Assembly (NCBI GenBank): GCA_963576475.1
Contig: OY754964.1
Location: 5,942,149 to 6,006,148 of the forward strand
Length of the DNA: 64,000 nt
From: Molanna angustata
Lineage: Eukaryota; Arthropoda; Insecta; Trichoptera; Molannidae
Direction: 5' to 3'
This document shows positions 22,561-35,403 of this stretch, piece after piece (position 1 is the first letter of the stretch; each line of letters starts with the position of its first letter). Below the pieces are notes generated by a model. The model did not search any database, was not told the DNA's origin, and saw only the letters and a list, made by a program, of their open reading frames with translations. The position numbers and the translations under genes are program-made.

Positions 22561-23069
22561 TGTTTTGTAGATTATTTCAAGATACCTTTTTACTATACAC
22601 TTTAAGCAAGCCGTCGAATGTTCACAATCCCACAAATGTGTTATTCAAATATCTTATGGGGTTTTCTTTCAATGTGAAAATGTTTTGCACCTCTGTCGTT
22701 CTTACATAATACAGTTCGTGTTATTATTTTATTTGCTCAAGAAAATCGATGACTTTTTTGTTTTATTCAGTGAACCAATCCAGATGACGAATGGTCATTT
22801 CAATAACTCGGCTAAACAATTTCGTGACAAACCGCACTTTGGTTTTTGACCAAACGTGACCGATCGATGGGTAGGTTCGGTTGTTGGAACCTCGTGTTGT
22901 AAAATCGAAATTATGAGTTAGATATTTTAAAATGGTTTGAGCCCAACAATCAACTCTACTGCATTATTTGTAACATACGCAGTTCTGTGATAAGTGTTAC
23001 ATATACACTTTTGTCTCACATTCTATTATTTAATTCAAAATTTTCTCTCAGTGAACTTAAGTAATCTAT

Positions 23070-23560
23070 AAATTTCTGACACCTTTTTGAGCAAACTGCG
23101 CGCACCGAAAAGTTTATTTGGAGAAGGAATAGAAAATGTTTACATAAAAGCATAAATTTTAACATTATTTTGATAAAATATTTCCCATCTAACCCTAAAG
23201 TGTTTACATCATCGATACACGATTGTTTTTTACTTTGTGGTATAATTTTGAAATTAATTAAATGAAATAATATACATCTTTATGTACACCACTACAATAA
23301 AGTGTTTAGTTTCATACTGCCAGTGTCAAACGCGTAATGTAAAACGCTGTTTTGTTTTTAATTCTAATCCAGAACGTGTTTAAGAAAGATAGGTACATAA
23401 TCTACTGTGAAACAATATAATTATTGGTACTTAAACAATCACACTTTGCAATATGTGACAAGATAACTTTGTACCTCTTGATGAATACATGATGTTTTTT
23501 GTCATAGATCAGGTGCAATGACATTTCAAAATTAAAAATTTGATGAATTTAAAGACCTTA
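23070..23560 (+). repeat. Interspersed repeat R1, copy 3
   Basis: TTTTTGAGCAAACTGCGCGC, ACTGCCAGTGTCAAACGCG, GAACGTGTTTAAGAAAGATA and CTTGATGAATACATGATG, in the same order as the other two copies. Confidence 0.5.
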
Positions 23561-25554
23561 GCGTTATTACTAGTAATTATAAATTCAAGGATAAGCTCTA
23601 AAACTCTAAACCTTACATATACCCGTCAACCTATGCACTTAGATTTTGGTTTTTAGGTAAAATATCAACATGAAATCGATATGATTTCGATATAAAGTTT
23701 GGACTGTTAGATTGTCCAAAAAACAGGATCATTTTGCTGTTTCATACTTGAGATAAAACCTATAATACTCGTTGAGAATTTGAAATGTTTTTTTAATAAA
23801 TTATAACTCTACATTATTTCATAATGGGGGAGAGAAAAAAACTAAATCTTCGGTAACATTCGTGTTACCGAATACTACGATCAATACTACCCACGGTCAA
23901 ACTAACTCAGTTTAAGGTTGGTTAGCTCAATTAATATTCACTCTTGTTAGTTATACTTTACTTCATCCGTCGCACAAACCAAACCAATATTGGGTTTAGC
24001 TGTTCCTTCTAATGTAGACCTTGCAAACAGAACTAATGGTTCAAGTACTATTTTATCTGCATACACGTAATGGGCAAACCACGAATTGTCAAACTCGGAA
24101 GAACACCCTTGTAATGCTAGAATCGTTAGCTGTTCAGCAGTGTGATTAGTCTTTCGCCATCTCTTTTCATAGGTCTACGAATCCTTATCTTATTTGCGTT
24201 TAAGTTTACTCATACTAATCTTTCGATATTGCGTAGTTATCAGTAAAGACGTCATTTGATGCTCTTACTTCCGCTAATTTCCCGCTGAATGACTAATTTA
24301 TAAGGTATTTATTTTGTATTATCATCTGAATCACATCGTACATGTTTTTATTTGTCTTCTTATGTTCTATCAAATACTTGATTTAAACAAGGTTAGGTTT
24401 ACAAGTCTTGGTATTTTTTTTCAAAACGCTATTGTAATGTTTATACTAAAATAACATCACAGAGTATTGAAGAGAACAACAAATGCATTGTAACTGTTAG
24501 TTCTAACTAGACTTTGATTGTACAACTGAAACGTTAATGCAACAATGATTTTTATCATTTGAAGATATCTACGTTACAGATACCTACTCAGCGAGCTTTT
24601 CATGAAAAAAAATCATGAAATATGTATTAGATGAAAGCGTTAGGTATTCACGATAAGTTTTGTATCTGAATAAAAAACTTACTAGAGCTTTTTAATTGTC
24701 ATTTATAACCACCGGGTCGTTTTAAAAAAGAAATACTTTATCCTGACTATTTAATGTCTTATTGTTTTCTACGAAATCGTCAATCTTTTGCGTCTTTCGC
24801 AATATTTCTGTCGTATAATCCATTTCCAGGTATACCCCGGGAGTGTTAATAAAGGAAATTATATTATGAATTATTTATTTCTCCGACAAACAATGGTTGA
24901 CATTATCCCAATGCCTATTTAACTTTTGGGTATTGTTGTCTCACTCAACTGTCGAAAGCTTCCGTTTTAATTGATTTATTTATTCATCGAGTTCTAGCGT
25001 TGTTTTGAAATAAATATAATTTTAATTAATATTGAAAATAAATTTTAATGTCTGTCGAAAGTTTTTGTATCCATCAATATTTTTGGTATCGTCAAACTTC
25101 TCAATTACGGAATTGTCAGAGAAGTGGTTAGATAAAATTAAACCACGCACAGATTTTTTTCATAGTATATTATAATGGCAAAACAGCGAATCGCTCAGCT
25201 CTACACCATCACTGAGCAGTGAGCCAGTTGTTTCCACGTGTTTAGCTCTTTTTTGCGCATTAAGTGCAGTGTCTGCAAGGTTTTAGAGTTCTCCGGACTC
25301 ATCTTATGTTCTTTATGTGTTCTTTCAGAGTTTTGCAAGGGGCCGTTATTAGTCCCCATAAGCATAACGGGTGGTGGTGGGGGAAGAACAGCTCTACACC
25401 ATGAGAATAACAATACAGCTGATTTTTTAGCAATTCCATAACCTTCACACTCCTAAATTGAAATATTTGTTAAAAATATGATAATGGATTTCCTTACTCA
25501 CTGCTTCTATTGCCTCTACGTCTAATTTTGTGCTTACTTTGCCACCGCAATGCT
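23561..25554. other. AT-rich non-coding stretch
   Basis: No gene recognised. The opposed frames at 25201-25441 have no known domain. Confidence 0.4.
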
Positions 25555-25672
25555 TTTTAAAGTTCCGGGTTCAATTCCCAGTAGAAACATAGTTTTTCAC
25601 TGAAAGTCTATGGGGCAACATTGTGTTGAATAAATATTTGTCCCGTTAATTGCCCGAGTAGCAACAACAATA
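25555..25672 (+). repeat. SINE family A, internal and tail part
   Basis: The B box GGGTTCAATTCCCAG, AGTTTTTCACTGAAAGTCTA, then GTTAATTGCCCGAGTAGCAA. The A-box half is missing and the body carries a deletion. Confidence 0.6.
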
Positions 25673-26285
25673 TTTCAATGAATTAAGGTTGTCGTACTTA
25701 TATTATTCGTTGTTTATTTACTGACCTCAAACCACTTGACTGAAAGGATTTTGATGTTTATTAGTTGTTCTGTGGTCGCTTATTAACTTAATCCATCACT
25801 TGAAGCTACTGAGCCTTGGGGTGTGCATTCAGTGTAGGTATGGACTAGACTTCTTATACGCCATAGATCACCCTCTTTCTAGACATTATCATTTTCATTG
25901 CGATTTTAGATGCTATGTATGTGTATTCTTTGCTCTATGTCTAGTCGCAACACGTAGACAATAATCTGTGTATTGTTGGCGTCTCTCCACTGCTATGTAT
26001 TTCAGGCACGCCTGTCTGAACACTGGACACTAGACACACTGCAAACTATCCATGCTATATCAGACCAATTTTTCAATCTACCTCCTTGAACTCCTTGTTT
26101 ATTTATTTTTCTCTTACAACGTGCTCCTCTACTGATCCTTTTAGACGTTTATCCACACACTGTCTGATTAATAATCCCGGTACCTTGATTCAATTCTCTG
26201 TTTTTATTACGACGTCGCTGTGTATTGATATAACGCAATAATGTCGATTTGACATTTAAAGCTTTCGATTTTTCTTTTTTCCGTT
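25673..26285. other. Non-coding stretch
   Basis: Nothing assigned. Confidence 0.3.
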
Positions 26286-26289
26286 TATT

Positions 26290-26640
26290 ACTCCTAAGTT
26301 ATGAATTTGCCATTTTTAAGGTAATTTCTTTTATTGCAGATCTTCAACTAGTATCATGCTGAGATTGTATTCTGAAAGTTTCATCACAGTGTATCTGTGG
26401 GTATGCTATGTAGGTACTTTGTACTGTATGTTTATTTTACTTTATCGATTATAGACTAAAGTAGGTACTCATTCGATTATTTTCAAATTTTGCAAATATG
26501 TATATGTAATACTCACTTAGACCCCATTTGATTTTGAAGAATATCTGAATAATGCTTCTCATTTTTTTTATACGTCAAATATTTTAATGTGACCCCAAGC
26601 TCATCAGGAAACGTAAAATTTGATATTTTTATTTTCAACT
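26290..26640 (+). repeat. Interspersed repeat R2, uninterrupted copy
   Basis: It matches 36160-36443 plus 37733-37830: ATGCTGAGATTGTATTCTGA, CTTTATCGATTATAGACTAA, ACTCACTTAGACCCCAT, and CGTCAAATATTTTAATGTGA. It is therefore a natural 'empty site' for the mariner at 36445. Confidence 0.65.
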
Positions 26641-26679
26641 AGCTTTTATGTCCCGCCGTTGGCCAAGAATGTAAAATTG

Positions 26680-27480
26680 TGAAGAAATAAGCAATCGTTT
26701 TTTATAATATTGTCACCCAATTATTTTGCAATATCGGACTATGAAAAGTGGTTTGAAATTTGATTGAGTTTAAGCATTGTAAAATGTTCAAGTGATGGTC
26801 ACAACCCATTCTTTTTTATATATTACTATAAAGTGTGAATGAAGTATAATATACAATTTCTGCACGCATGGACTATGCGAAATGGTTTTAAATATATGAC
26901 TATTTATCAACGTTGTAAAGAGATTGGTTTGGCCACAACCCCCATTTTTAAATATTATCATCGAAAACAAATTGTAATATGTACCTATTGAAAATTTAGT
27001 AATTTTGGATGTTGGAATGTGGTTAAAATTTGATTAAATCATGTACCGAAAAGATCTAGCGTTGGTCACATCCCATTCGTTTTTATATTTTGTCATCAAG
27101 TGTGCATTATATTTTTGCACAATTAGAGTGATAGACTTAAAATTGACACAAAAGTCTACATTAACGAAGAAGAAGAAGACTTAAACTATAGTAAATAGTT
27201 TTTAATTTGAATATAAACGTTGTGAAGAGTTCAGTAATGGCCACAACCCCCATTCTTTAAATATCGTCAACGAAATCAAATATGAAGGTGTTGAAAATTA
27301 TTCAAAATAGGATGATATAAATGGTTTAAATTTGATTAAACAAAAGTATTGAAAAGATTCTAGTGCAGGTTACATCGTCACATCCCACATCCCATTCGTT
27401 TTTACATATGTATTTTCATCAAGTGTGCATATCGTTAATAATATTTCTGCACAATAGACTATAAGACTTAAAACTAACCC
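26680..27480 (+). repeat. Degenerate tandem array with GGTCACAACCCATTC motif
   Basis: Related blocks repeat every 150-170 bases: GATGGTCACAACCCATTC, TTTGGCCACAACCCCCATTT, GTTGGTCACATCCCATTCG, ATGGCCACAACCCCCATTC, each followed by a T/A-rich segment with TCATCAAGTGTGCAT. It is related to the single units at 18425 and 29650. Confidence 0.5.
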
Positions 27481-27775
27481 AAAAGTCTAAATAAAAAAGA
27501 GAAGAATAAGTAAAAGACTATAAGAAATAGTTTGTATAAAAAACTATCCCAATGGTCTACATAAAATAAGAAAACATACACAAAATAGAAGAATTAGACT
27601 ATTGGAAATAGATTGTATAAAAACTGACTAAAAGGTCTTCATAAAAAAAAGAAGATTAATCTATAGGAAATAATTTTGTATAAAATTCAACAAAGAAAAC
27701 GAAGAAAAAGACTAAAGGAAATAGTTTGTGTAAAAACTGTAAAGTCTACATAAAATTAAGATGAAAAAGAATTAG
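27481..27775 (+). repeat. Degenerate ~60-70 bp tandem repeat
   Basis: AGACTAT(A/T)GGAAATAG...TTGTATAAAAACT..., with (A/T)GGTCT(A/T)CATAAAA and a GAAGAA-rich spacer, recurs about five times. Confidence 0.5.
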
Positions 27776-27789
27776 ACTCCATGAACCGT

Positions 27790-27955
27790 CGCTTCAGACC
27801 CTTCAGTACCTCCCGTCCCTTCAATCCATCATTACGTCCCTTTCAATCAGGCCCTTCAGTACCTCCCGTCCCTTCAGGCCCTTTTATACTTCCCATCCCT
27901 TCAGGCCCTTTAGTGCATCCCATACCTTCATTGCATCCCGTCCCTTCAGTCGCTT
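27790..27955 (+). repeat. CCCTTCA-rich minisatellite
   Basis: CCCTTCAGTACCTCCCGT and CCCTTCAGGCCC-type units of about 25-30 bases repeat with variation. Confidence 0.55.
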
Positions 27956-28345
27956 AAGAAATGTTTAAATCCAGAAACCATCCTGGAAGAACCGCGAAGA
28001 GATGAAAGGACCTTCTTTTCCCAGGATACGCCACCTTCAAAGGTAAAATGACTAAATACACGAAGAAGAAGAAGAAAAAAGTTTAAATCCAGATACCTGC
28101 GAAGATATGGAAGGAAAATTGGACCTTCTTCTCCCAGGATAGTCCTCCTTCATAGGTAAAATGACCAAATGCACGATTAAGAAGAAGAAGAAGAAAAAAG
28201 TTTAAATCCAGAAATCTGCGAAGAGATGGAAGGACAGTCGGACCTTCTTTTCCCAGGATATTCCCCCTTCATAGGTAAAATGACAAAATACACGAAGAAG
28301 AAGAAGAATAAGAAAAAAGTTTAAATCCAGAAACCATCCCGGGCA
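27955..28345 (+). repeat. ~118-bp tandem repeat with GAA tracts
   Basis: Three to four units of AGTTTAAATCCAGA..., GCGAAGAGATGGAAGGA, GGACCTTCTTTTCCCAGGAT, TTCATAGGTAAAATGAC and a (GAA)n linker. Confidence 0.65.
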
Positions 28346-29425
28346 TACGCTCGACAATTCACCAAAGTTTCATTTTAATCGGACAAACGGTTTAGGAGTA
28401 CATCGCATACATGCATAAATAAACAAATAAAATAATTTTCCGATAGAAAATCAGTATATTGTTGATTTGTAAGTAAATAGTAATAGGTAGGTACCTACCT
28501 ACAACAATGTTCTAAATAAATTCGATTCATAACTAATTTTATTTGAATTCAGAATCTTTCCTTTACCATAGTAACCATTCCAATACGTTAAAAATATCAA
28601 ATGGTTTGAGACTTTTTTGAATATGTAGGTACCTACATTGGTTTGTTCGATGCCATAAAAATGAGAATTGTCAGAAAAATCAAATATTATTTACAAATTA
28701 TGCAATTTTATTATGCCTATATCTTTACTAATAAATAACACATTTTTACATTATATGTCTTAAAACTTGCCGTAATGTCTTGAGTTTCATTTTATTATTT
28801 CATAATTACATTTATTTCAAAGGTTTATTATTTTCAAGAACATATTCATTCGGTGGGAAAATGAAATATTGTATGAAAAGATATTAAAATGGCGGCGTTT
28901 ATGTACAAAAGGCTTACTTTAAAAATAAGTTAAACATTATAATTATACAAAATATTCACCATGTTTTTCACTTAAACGCTAAGTTATACTTGAAAATATA
29001 TTTTCTTCGTGTAAATACGTACTTCTAACTTTTAAACTAACAGATATTTGCGTGCAAAATGTACACTTTTTTGACAGATACGACTTGGAAAATTTTGTAT
29101 GAAAAAAATAATTATTGAAATATTTTTAAAATTCAGCATTTTTATCGCATTATTTTTAGCGTGACACTGCATCAGGTATACAGGTACACGTTCGCACATA
29201 AATTAGATTTTTAGATGCTCTTGGTTTTTCAGAAGGCGTGAGACAAACACACACACACACACACACACATACACACACACAAACACTATCATTTTGATTG
29301 CTTTATTACTTTAGATTTGCTAAAAAGGCACATCACTTTCATAAAATGGCATTGAAGAATCATCAAGGTTTTTAATAAAATATATAAATCAAAAATGATT
29401 TATCATTTCATTTAATTTATTTATT
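28346..29425. other. Non-coding stretch with (CA)n
   Basis: AT-rich and without genes. A (CA)n run lies at about 29246-29285. Confidence 0.4.
29246..29285. repeat. (CA)n microsatellite
   Basis: About 19 CA units with a single interruption (CATACA). Confidence 0.9.
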
Positions 29426-29636
29426 TAATATTGCTTCACGGGCACCTAACAAGTACTATGTCAAATATTAATTTAACACGCACCCAATAACAAGTTGCCG
29501 CATTCTGGAGACTTACGATATTAATCGTCTCACAGATCCAGTCTGAAAACACAATTAAAAACTGTGTCTCCATCAGGAATCGAACCCGGGACCTTTGGCT
29601 CAGCAGTCAGATATCTAACCAACTGAGCCACGAAGA
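29426..29636 (-). repeat. SINE family A, full length
   Basis: The minus strand reads TTCGTGGCTCAGTTGGTTAG, then the B box GGGTTCGATTCC, the body and the tail ending in GCAATATTAAATAAATAAAT. The A and B boxes are intact. Confidence 0.8.
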
Positions 29637-29639
29637 ACT

Positions 29640-29750
29640 GAAATTTTCCATACAAAATTTGAATACTTTGTGGAGTGACTTGGTAGTGAGGAGTATAGCA
29701 TTGGCCACAACTTACTCCTTTTTTTATAATTATCGCAACTTTATGTAGAT
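29640..29750 (+). repeat. GGAGTGACTTGGTAGTG repeat unit
   Basis: Similar to 18425-18540 and the array at 26680-27480. Confidence 0.5.
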
Positions 29751-30218
29751 ATTTATATGACACCGATGGGAAATTTGTTCTGACCAACCGGTTTTATATT
29801 TTAAAAAAGGTGTACTTTTTAAATAGCTGTGAGATTGTGCAGACAATTCTAATTATATCCGTTGGTATATTTAGTTTTGTATGAACTTTGACATTCACGT
29901 ATTTTCAGCCAGTTCAGAAAATGGTGTATTGATTTATTCCAATATCCGACTTCACCCGCATTTACAAAAGATAATTCGCTACTCGCCGTCCTGCATAATA
30001 TTATGGCGAATAAAAACAAGTGGACAAATCAAATAAGACAATTGGATTTTTTTAAATCTATATAAGCAACACCTATTCGATTTGTACCCTAAAAAAACAC
30101 CAACGTTTATGGCATCGTACAACATAAAGGCTTGTATTGCAAGTGATATCTTAGGAAATTTTAACTATTCCCGTGCCTTTCCTTACACTTAATATTGTCC
30201 GTAGAACGTTGATGTTAT

Positions 30219-30820
30219 TTAACCAATTACACTACAGGGTCTTAATTGAAGCTTAGTTGAATCTCGCCTCCAAAAAATTAAGCGTATTATATAGAGCGCA
30301 TAGGTATTTTTTTAATAACTCAAATTTTTACTCTACAAAGCACAAATACATATTGAATATGGTCACCTCTGGAGTGGCGCACACTAATACCTTCTGAATT
30401 CCCTCGATGATACAAAAGCGTGATGTACGTCTGATTGACGACCCATCATTTTGATGGATTGCAATCACTAGACCACAGACGCAAGGTCGGTATTCTAAGT
30501 ATATTCTTTATATACTACCGAGGAAGATGCTGAGAAAAAAATATATCCCTGGTCCCTCTTCTACCCATTTACAATAGGGTAAACCTTCAATAGACACGAA
30601 CCAGTCGCTTCTTGAACTCATTTATCAACATAGTAGCCCGGCTGTGGATGTTTCCACCTTCTTATGACCCGGGTCTTTTTAAAACCCGAATCAATAGCTT
30701 CTCGAGCAGATTGCAAACCCTCGCCAATATTACGTAGTGCGCTTCTTCGGAAGAGTATAATGGACCTAAATTCTAATAGCTGGTGTCTCCTACGTATTCA
30801 TTTTTAAAAAATCCGTGATG
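30219..30820 (+). pseudogene. LINE 3' fragment, relative of 58578-60030
   Basis: The region matches 59380-60020 closely: AACCAATTACACTACA, CGCCTCCAAAAAATTAAGCG, TATATAGAGCGCATAGGTAT, GGTCACCTCTGGAGTGGCGC and ATTGCAATCACTAGACCACA, ending GTAGTGCGCTTCTTCGGAAG. It encodes the post-RT domain but several indels break the frame. 5' truncated and dead. Confidence 0.8.
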
Positions 30821-33304
30821 TGCATGCATAAATCTTGTTTTCATAAATCTAAACTCCTATTTGTTTCTACCATCATATATATTTTTTTAAAATATCGTGA
30901 ACTTATTCCGTCTATCCTTGTATGAACAATACATTATAATTTGCAATAAAGTCCCATAGCCAACAGCATATTTTGAAATCACCAACCTCGAAACAGACCT
31001 AGTCCATGTGAGATTGGGGATTATGTCATTTATTTATTGATTTAAATCCACGGATTAAAATACATTATAACAATAATGCAACAATAGTACAATTTATTAT
31101 ACATCGTTAGACCATTTAGAATATGCTGACACTGACAAAATGCTCCAAGAGGACGCTTAGTAATGCAATAAACAAAAAATAAAATACTATGACTCTAGAT
31201 AACGCTATAAGTACTTTTATTCGATTTTTGTTTATTTTTGTTATAATACTTTTTATCTCAAATATTCTTCGATCTTGTCAACACTGGAATTTTTCAGAAG
31301 GCGTTTTTCGTTACACTATAATATATTATATTATACCGCCTTCTTTTAATATTTAACTTTATGTACAGTTCTAACAATAATAATATGTTGAGGCTCGTAT
31401 AAAATTCTGTGGCATATGGTCCCAAGCTACCTACATAATATTAAGGTTTGACATAGTTTTTTTTTCTTTTTTCCGGACGTTTGCTGGGCCGGATCCACCA
31501 TAGGTTCAAACGGTGCCGTAGCGCCATGTGAAATACATTCTGGGGTGCCATATATAAGGAAAAAAATAACAAATAAAAAAGGGAAGAAAGTAATTATTAA
31601 CCCAGACATTTAAAAAATCATAAATTTCATTCGATTAGGTATGGTACCTACTGCAAAATTGGAATTTTCCAAAACATTAGTGAAACAAATAGTACTCTTC
31701 CGTTTCATGAAGCCAACAGCACGCAAACATACAAACTAGGTAAAGTTAGGGATAATGTTCCCCAGGTAAGACGACCCCCAGATGTCCTCCTAAAAGATGA
31801 AAGGACAGTTGGCAATCCACGTCTCAGTAGAGAAGTAGACGCAGGACTATTAACTGGCCAAGAGGCCTAAAAAGAGAGAAAGTAGAATGTGACTGATTTA
31901 AGGGAAGGGGGGGCTCCCTTTGAATTTAACACACAGCCGGCGCCGAAAACTAGACTCGACCCTGGTCACGCTTGTCGCCTTTGTCCCTTTTCCAACAAAT
32001 AAATAATTCTTTGTCTTTTATAAGAATTTATCTTAAAAAATCCTCCGTATAAACGTTTCACGGTGAAATTGTAAAACAGAGCAGATTTCTCTCTTTCTTT
32101 AACTCGATTCTCCCAAATCCCGGAGCCATAAAACAGGGTGAGAGAGTGCTGTACTCTATTCTCTATCTTTTGATTTAGCTTTATGGACCTTATCTATTGA
32201 TGGGTTTTTTCTTTTCGCTTTCCGTTAATCTGAGCATTTCTATTCTTTTGGTTTCCTCTGGGCTGTATGTCATTCTGGCTCCATTGGAAGCCATTATCCT
32301 TCTCACCTAACCCAATATATCCATTATATACTTGTAATTATCACCTATCTTTATTGAACAACTTTCGCCTAAAATAATTTTGTCATCATTAAAATACAGA
32401 TAGTAACACTTAGTAACTTGATTTAATGTCTACTTTGATTGTATTTTTTTTTATAAAACAAATGACAAAGAGTTGAAAAAGAAGGAATGAGAGAGCGGCT
32501 TTGTATTTCGAAGGATACGCTAAAATGAACGAGAGTTGATTATATTATACGTTCATCATCTCAAAGAAACAAATTTCTAAACTAATAATCAATTGTAGTT
32601 AGTCGTCAACACTTTATGCCTCATCCACAAAACGGATATTGTTTTTCGTTCCGGAGATTACATACTTTGCGGTAAAAATACCTTTCTTTGTTCGGCGCTT
32701 TTTTAGGTTATTATCTAATTTTTTCTTTACGAAAACTACTGTCGATCATAAGTCTGTGCTGTCCTAGCCTCGTTTTTATAATTGCTGTCCAAGCCTAGCC
32801 TTTTTATATTTGCAGTCCTAGCCTAGTCATAAACCTAGTTTTTCATGAAATTTTTTTGTAAACTGTTTTTTGTGTTTTATCGTGAATACTGACTTTTAAC
32901 AAAAAAACTAAATAGTTTTATTTTAAATTTGCAAGACTTGCAATAATACTTGTTTCAAGACTTGGTATGCAAGTTAAAGATTTGACCTAGTATGCTTCAT
33001 CTGTGAATGATCTGTAAAGACTGGGAAAGTAAGACAAGATTTGTTCATCGCTAACGAAATTTATATGTATTCTATTTTCGAGGGTGCTACTGTGCCGAAC
33101 ATAAATGTTTTAAGGCGATTTGACCACGTACAATGAATTCATTTTATGAAAAGCGTGATGCGAAAAATAGAGGATCAAATAATTCAATTCTAAAATTAAT
33201 ATTAAAATACGATTTAGTATAAAAAATGGGAAAACTATATATTTTTTTATTTTATTTATTATTATTAAATTGGAAAACCAACAGTACATAAAAATTTTAA
33301 AACG
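30821..33304. other. Non-coding, possible degraded elements
   Basis: No intact gene. 31450-31990 contains GC-rich segments (CTGGGCCGGATCCACCATAG; GGAAGGGGGGGCTCCC) that look like an unassigned repeat. The minus strand at 32200-32410 hints at a degraded RT (FNDDKIILGES), but too weakly to call. Confidence 0.3.
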
Positions 33305-33465
33305 TTTTTCGAGCAACTAAAAGTTACCTGTTTCAAATTTTTATCAAACAAGTACCCAGTAACAAGTTTCCACACTCTTGACACTTTTACTATTAATCAT
33401 GTCACAAATCCATTGATAACAGTGAAAAGCTGTGTCTCCACCGGGAATCGAAACTGGAACCAATT
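33305..33465 (-). repeat. SINE family A, diverged
   Basis: TGTGTCTCCACCGGGAATCG and AGCAACTAAAAGTTACC correspond to the family body and tail on the minus strand. The A-box half is lost. Confidence 0.6.
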
Positions 33466-33589
33466 ACTCGGGAGTTGATTTGTTTTTTTTAATTAGAACT
33501 ACAATGTCTATAAAACCCATATAATTTATTTTACAATCAGTGCATGTACATATTGTACATTGCTATATTGAATATTCGATATTAGATTT

Positions 33590-33760
33590 ACATACACATT
33601 GATACAAGTATGTAAACAAGCTAAAAATGAACTAATAATGCTGGCGCAGTTCAGGGAAGACATCTATGCGAAAGAATTGTCACCTCATGTATAAGGAACG
33701 TGGCTTTCATTGTTTACTGCTAATTTCTCGATAGATGGCGTTAGAAATAAGTTTCATTGC
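33590..33760 (+). repeat. Repeat R3, shared with 44965-45120
   Basis: ACACATTGATACAAGTATGT, CTGGCGCAGTTCAGGG, TCTATGCGAAAGAATTGTCA and TCGATAGATGGCGTTAG match the segment upstream of the half foldback element at 44950-45120. Confidence 0.55.
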
Positions 33761-33823
33761 CATTTTGATAAATAGCGATGGTTTTCTCAGCTTATTTTCA
33801 TACGATGTGATCTTAAATTAATA

Positions 33824-34080
33824 GCATACATACATACCATCACGCCACGTCCCTCGGGGGTAGGCAGAGAGAACCGAACACCACTTATTTCTATCTTGAC
33901 ACACATTCATCGCCTCATACATCGTTTTATACATGTTCGTATGTTGTTCATGCTTCTGACATTTCCGTCTTTCAAAATACCGTTCACATGGACGTGCCAT
34001 CCCTTCCTTGGGCACCCCCGACCTCTCATTCCATTCCTGTCCGCGGTTTATATTTTCAGGCGTTCCTCATTCATTCTCCC
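33824..34080 (-). mobile_element. RTE-like LINE 3' fragment
   Basis: The (CATA)n tail at 33824-33838 is followed by CATCACGCCACGTCCC, the family 3' end. The minus-strand translation gives LSAYPRGTW and MARPCERYFER in broken frames. 5' truncated near 34080. Confidence 0.75.
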
Positions 34081-34229
34081 TTTCTTAATAGCATATAATA
34101 GAATTTATAAAATTTGGATAAGGGAAGTCCTTTCTTCTTCGTGGTCACAATCCTAGGATTGGTTTGCACCAAGTACTCAATCTTTCCACATATCTCCTTT
34201 CTCCGACTCTGCTCAGTACCACGTCATTT

Positions 34230-34410
34230 GGAATGTGGTCTGACCAATGGATCCCAGCCAGTCTCTAAAAAGGCATAATTGGTGAACGTTGTGTAAGCGC
34301 TTAAAGTAATCACGTATACCAGCCGATGACAGGTCGGTAGGTGCCTGATTTTCCAGTTCTCCTCTGAATATGTGTTCTTGTTTCGTCTCTATTGAGATAT
34401 TAATAATTTG
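34230..34410 (-). repeat. Foldback-family arm, diverged
   Basis: AAAAGGCATAATTGGTGAAC, CCAGCCGATGACAGGTCGG, and CGTCTCTATTGAGATATTAA match the right arm of the foldback element at 35781-36035. Confidence 0.65.
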
Positions 34411-35403
34411 ACAAAAAAATACATAACTATAATTTTTCTCCTGGCTCACATTTAATTGCACGTGTGCCATATGCATTTTAAAGACCTTTGTCGTTAAGTA
34501 TTGTGTATATGTTGTGTGCATTTAATGTCGTGGATAATGATTGTGGCCAATGGAATATGTTGGGCGGTGTAGGAGAATAGGGAGTAGGGAAGGGGAGGTT
34601 GTGGCAAGAATGGAAGTAGGATGTGTCGAAAAGGAAGAGAGATGTGGAACATAAGAAAAATATAGTATTGCCAAAACCTTTTTGATTTAATTTCACCTAT
34701 TTATTTTTTTTTTGTTTCACTTTTTCCCATAGTAAACTAAGGAACAGTCAATGATTTAAAACTTACATGAAAATTTTTATGTTGCACCAATTCTGGAATC
34801 TCATGTTCTATAAGAAATCCAAATTTATTTTAATTAACACATTATATCTACTAATTTAACAAGATTACAGAATTTCAAAAGCCTATTTGTATATATTCTC
34901 TAAGTCATGTAGAATAGTCAACTTTAAGGATGATCATTAGGGTTCTGTTTCACTTCTTAGATAACTGCTTCCCTAGATAGTCTGTTCCGAAGCAATTACC
35001 GGTTTGTATAATATAATTATTTCATTTAATGCTAAAATACAACGTATTACACAAAAAAATATTTCAATAATGAAAAAAAAAACAATCATAAAAAGTAACA
35101 ACCAAAAAGTGTTGTTGTTATAACATTGATTTCGTTTTGAAATCTACATACTTGAAGTAGACATTTTGTTATCACTTTGTTGTAATATATGCGAGGTGCA
35201 ATATATGAAGAAAAAAAATCTATACCCAAATTTGGTTTTCATTTTCGGAACCCCATAGCTACCCGATGTATGTTCCTTGTGTTTACTTTCATGAATTATG
35301 ATTCGTTTTTAAATAATAAATAATTGATTGATCTAGTGTACACTTGTAGTACCTACATATATCCAGAATTTTGAAAGATTTCAGAACTATACCTACCTGA
35401 ATA
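34411..35403. other. AT-rich non-coding stretch
   Basis: Nothing assigned. Confidence 0.35.

Noticed and set aside
29530..29787. 85-codon minus-strand frame with FVAQLVRYLTAEPKVPGSIPDGD
   Set aside because: It is the SINE A head translated in frame; such peptide-like reads of SINEs are common and not genes.
32200..32410. Possible degraded reverse transcriptase on the minus strand
   Set aside because: Only a short FNDDKIILGES-like segment is suggestive; too weak for a feature.
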